A stretch of 6,704 nt of DNA from Candidatus Thiodiazotropha taylori (GTDB lineage: Bacteria > Pseudomonadota > Gammaproteobacteria > Chromatiales > Chromatiaceae): positions 1-6,704 of the forward strand of contig JAHRHW010000246.1 in NCBI GenBank assembly GCA_019100305.1, written 5' to 3'. Positions 6,506 through 6,704 of the stretch are shown piece by piece. The number at the start of each line of letters is the position of its first letter. The first letter of the stretch is position 1. The position numbers and the translations under genes were made by a program. The notes beneath the pieces were generated by a model. That model did no database searches, was not told the origin of the DNA, and worked only from the letters and a program-made list of their open reading frames with translations.

Positions 6506-6704
6506 CACTGGGCCTCCTCACATAGTTGGGTGGGCAAATCTGCCGCAATTACACCGATACTGCCTGCCCCGATTGTCAACACGATATCCCCATCCTGAAG
6601 CAACCCGCGTAACAGCTCCGGTAACTCAGTCACAGGCTCCATGAAGATCGGATCGACCTGGCCACGCACCCGTATCGCACGACTCAGATCACGTCCGGTG
6701 GCGC
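6505..6704 (-). CDS. murC: UDP-N-acetylmuramate--L-alanine ligase MurC, C-terminal fragment
   Basis: MurC is the cytosolic ATP-dependent ligase that adds L-alanine to UDP-MurNAc. Only the last 65 residues and stop are in the window; the gene runs off the right edge, so the truncation is not biological. The visible part lies in the C-terminal ligase domain. ATGRDLSRAIRVRGQVDPIF matches the conserved family segment (SRSLCRTIRGRGKIDPI in E. coli), and DGDIVLTIGAGSIG corresponds to the terminal GAGNIG turn, followed by a short tail ending CEEAQ. The final codons also encode the GAGGAGG ribosome site of the next ORF, and its stop TGA shares a base with that ORF's ATG. This order, MurC before MurB and Ddl, is common in proteobacteria outside the enterics. 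Confidence 0.95.
   Translation of the reverse strand, partial: ATGRDLSRAIRVRGQVDPIFMEPVTELPELLRGLLQDGDIVLTIGAGSIGVIAADLPTQLCEEAQ

Overview
This window holds the distal part of a dcw (division and cell wall) cluster from a Gammaproteobacterium. Every real gene reads on the minus strand. In transcription order (right to left) they are: the 3' end of murC, a 58-codon ORF of unknown function, murB, ddlB, ftsQ, ftsA, ftsZ and lpxC. The gene order, an LpxC of exactly the E. coli length (305 aa) and FtsZ/FtsA/Ddl sequences close to gammaproteobacterial ones support the class. murB lying between murC and ddlB differs from E. coli, where murB maps elsewhere. I cannot name a genus; a sulfur-oxidiser-like or Chromatiales-like lineage is only a guess.

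Region by region: 6505-6704 is the murC C-terminus. 6329-6505 is a small basic ORF that overlaps murC by one base and murB by four. 4500-6332 holds murB and ddlB, which abut with no gap. 3646-4503 is ftsQ, overlapping ddlB by four bases. 2406-3641 is ftsA, and 1183-2361 is ftsZ, behind a 44-bp gap containing a hairpin and a strong ribosome binding site. 1030-1182 is a 153-bp intergenic region with a candidate lpxC promoter and several palindromes. 112-1029 is lpxC. 1-111 has no supported gene, but carries a 10-bp-phased array of TTTGCGG-like repeats with a nested inverted repeat.

The genes form one pathway. MurC and MurB act on UDP-MurNAc precursors, and Ddl supplies the D-Ala-D-Ala dipeptide. 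FtsQ, FtsA and FtsZ build the divisome that directs septal wall synthesis. LpxC commits UDP-GlcNAc-derived precursor to lipid A. The overlaps from murC to ftsQ point to translational coupling in one polycistronic message, while lpxC probably also has its own promoter.

Most of the window is conventional. The two items that fall outside known families are the 58-codon ORF between murC and murB and the phased repeat array at the left edge.
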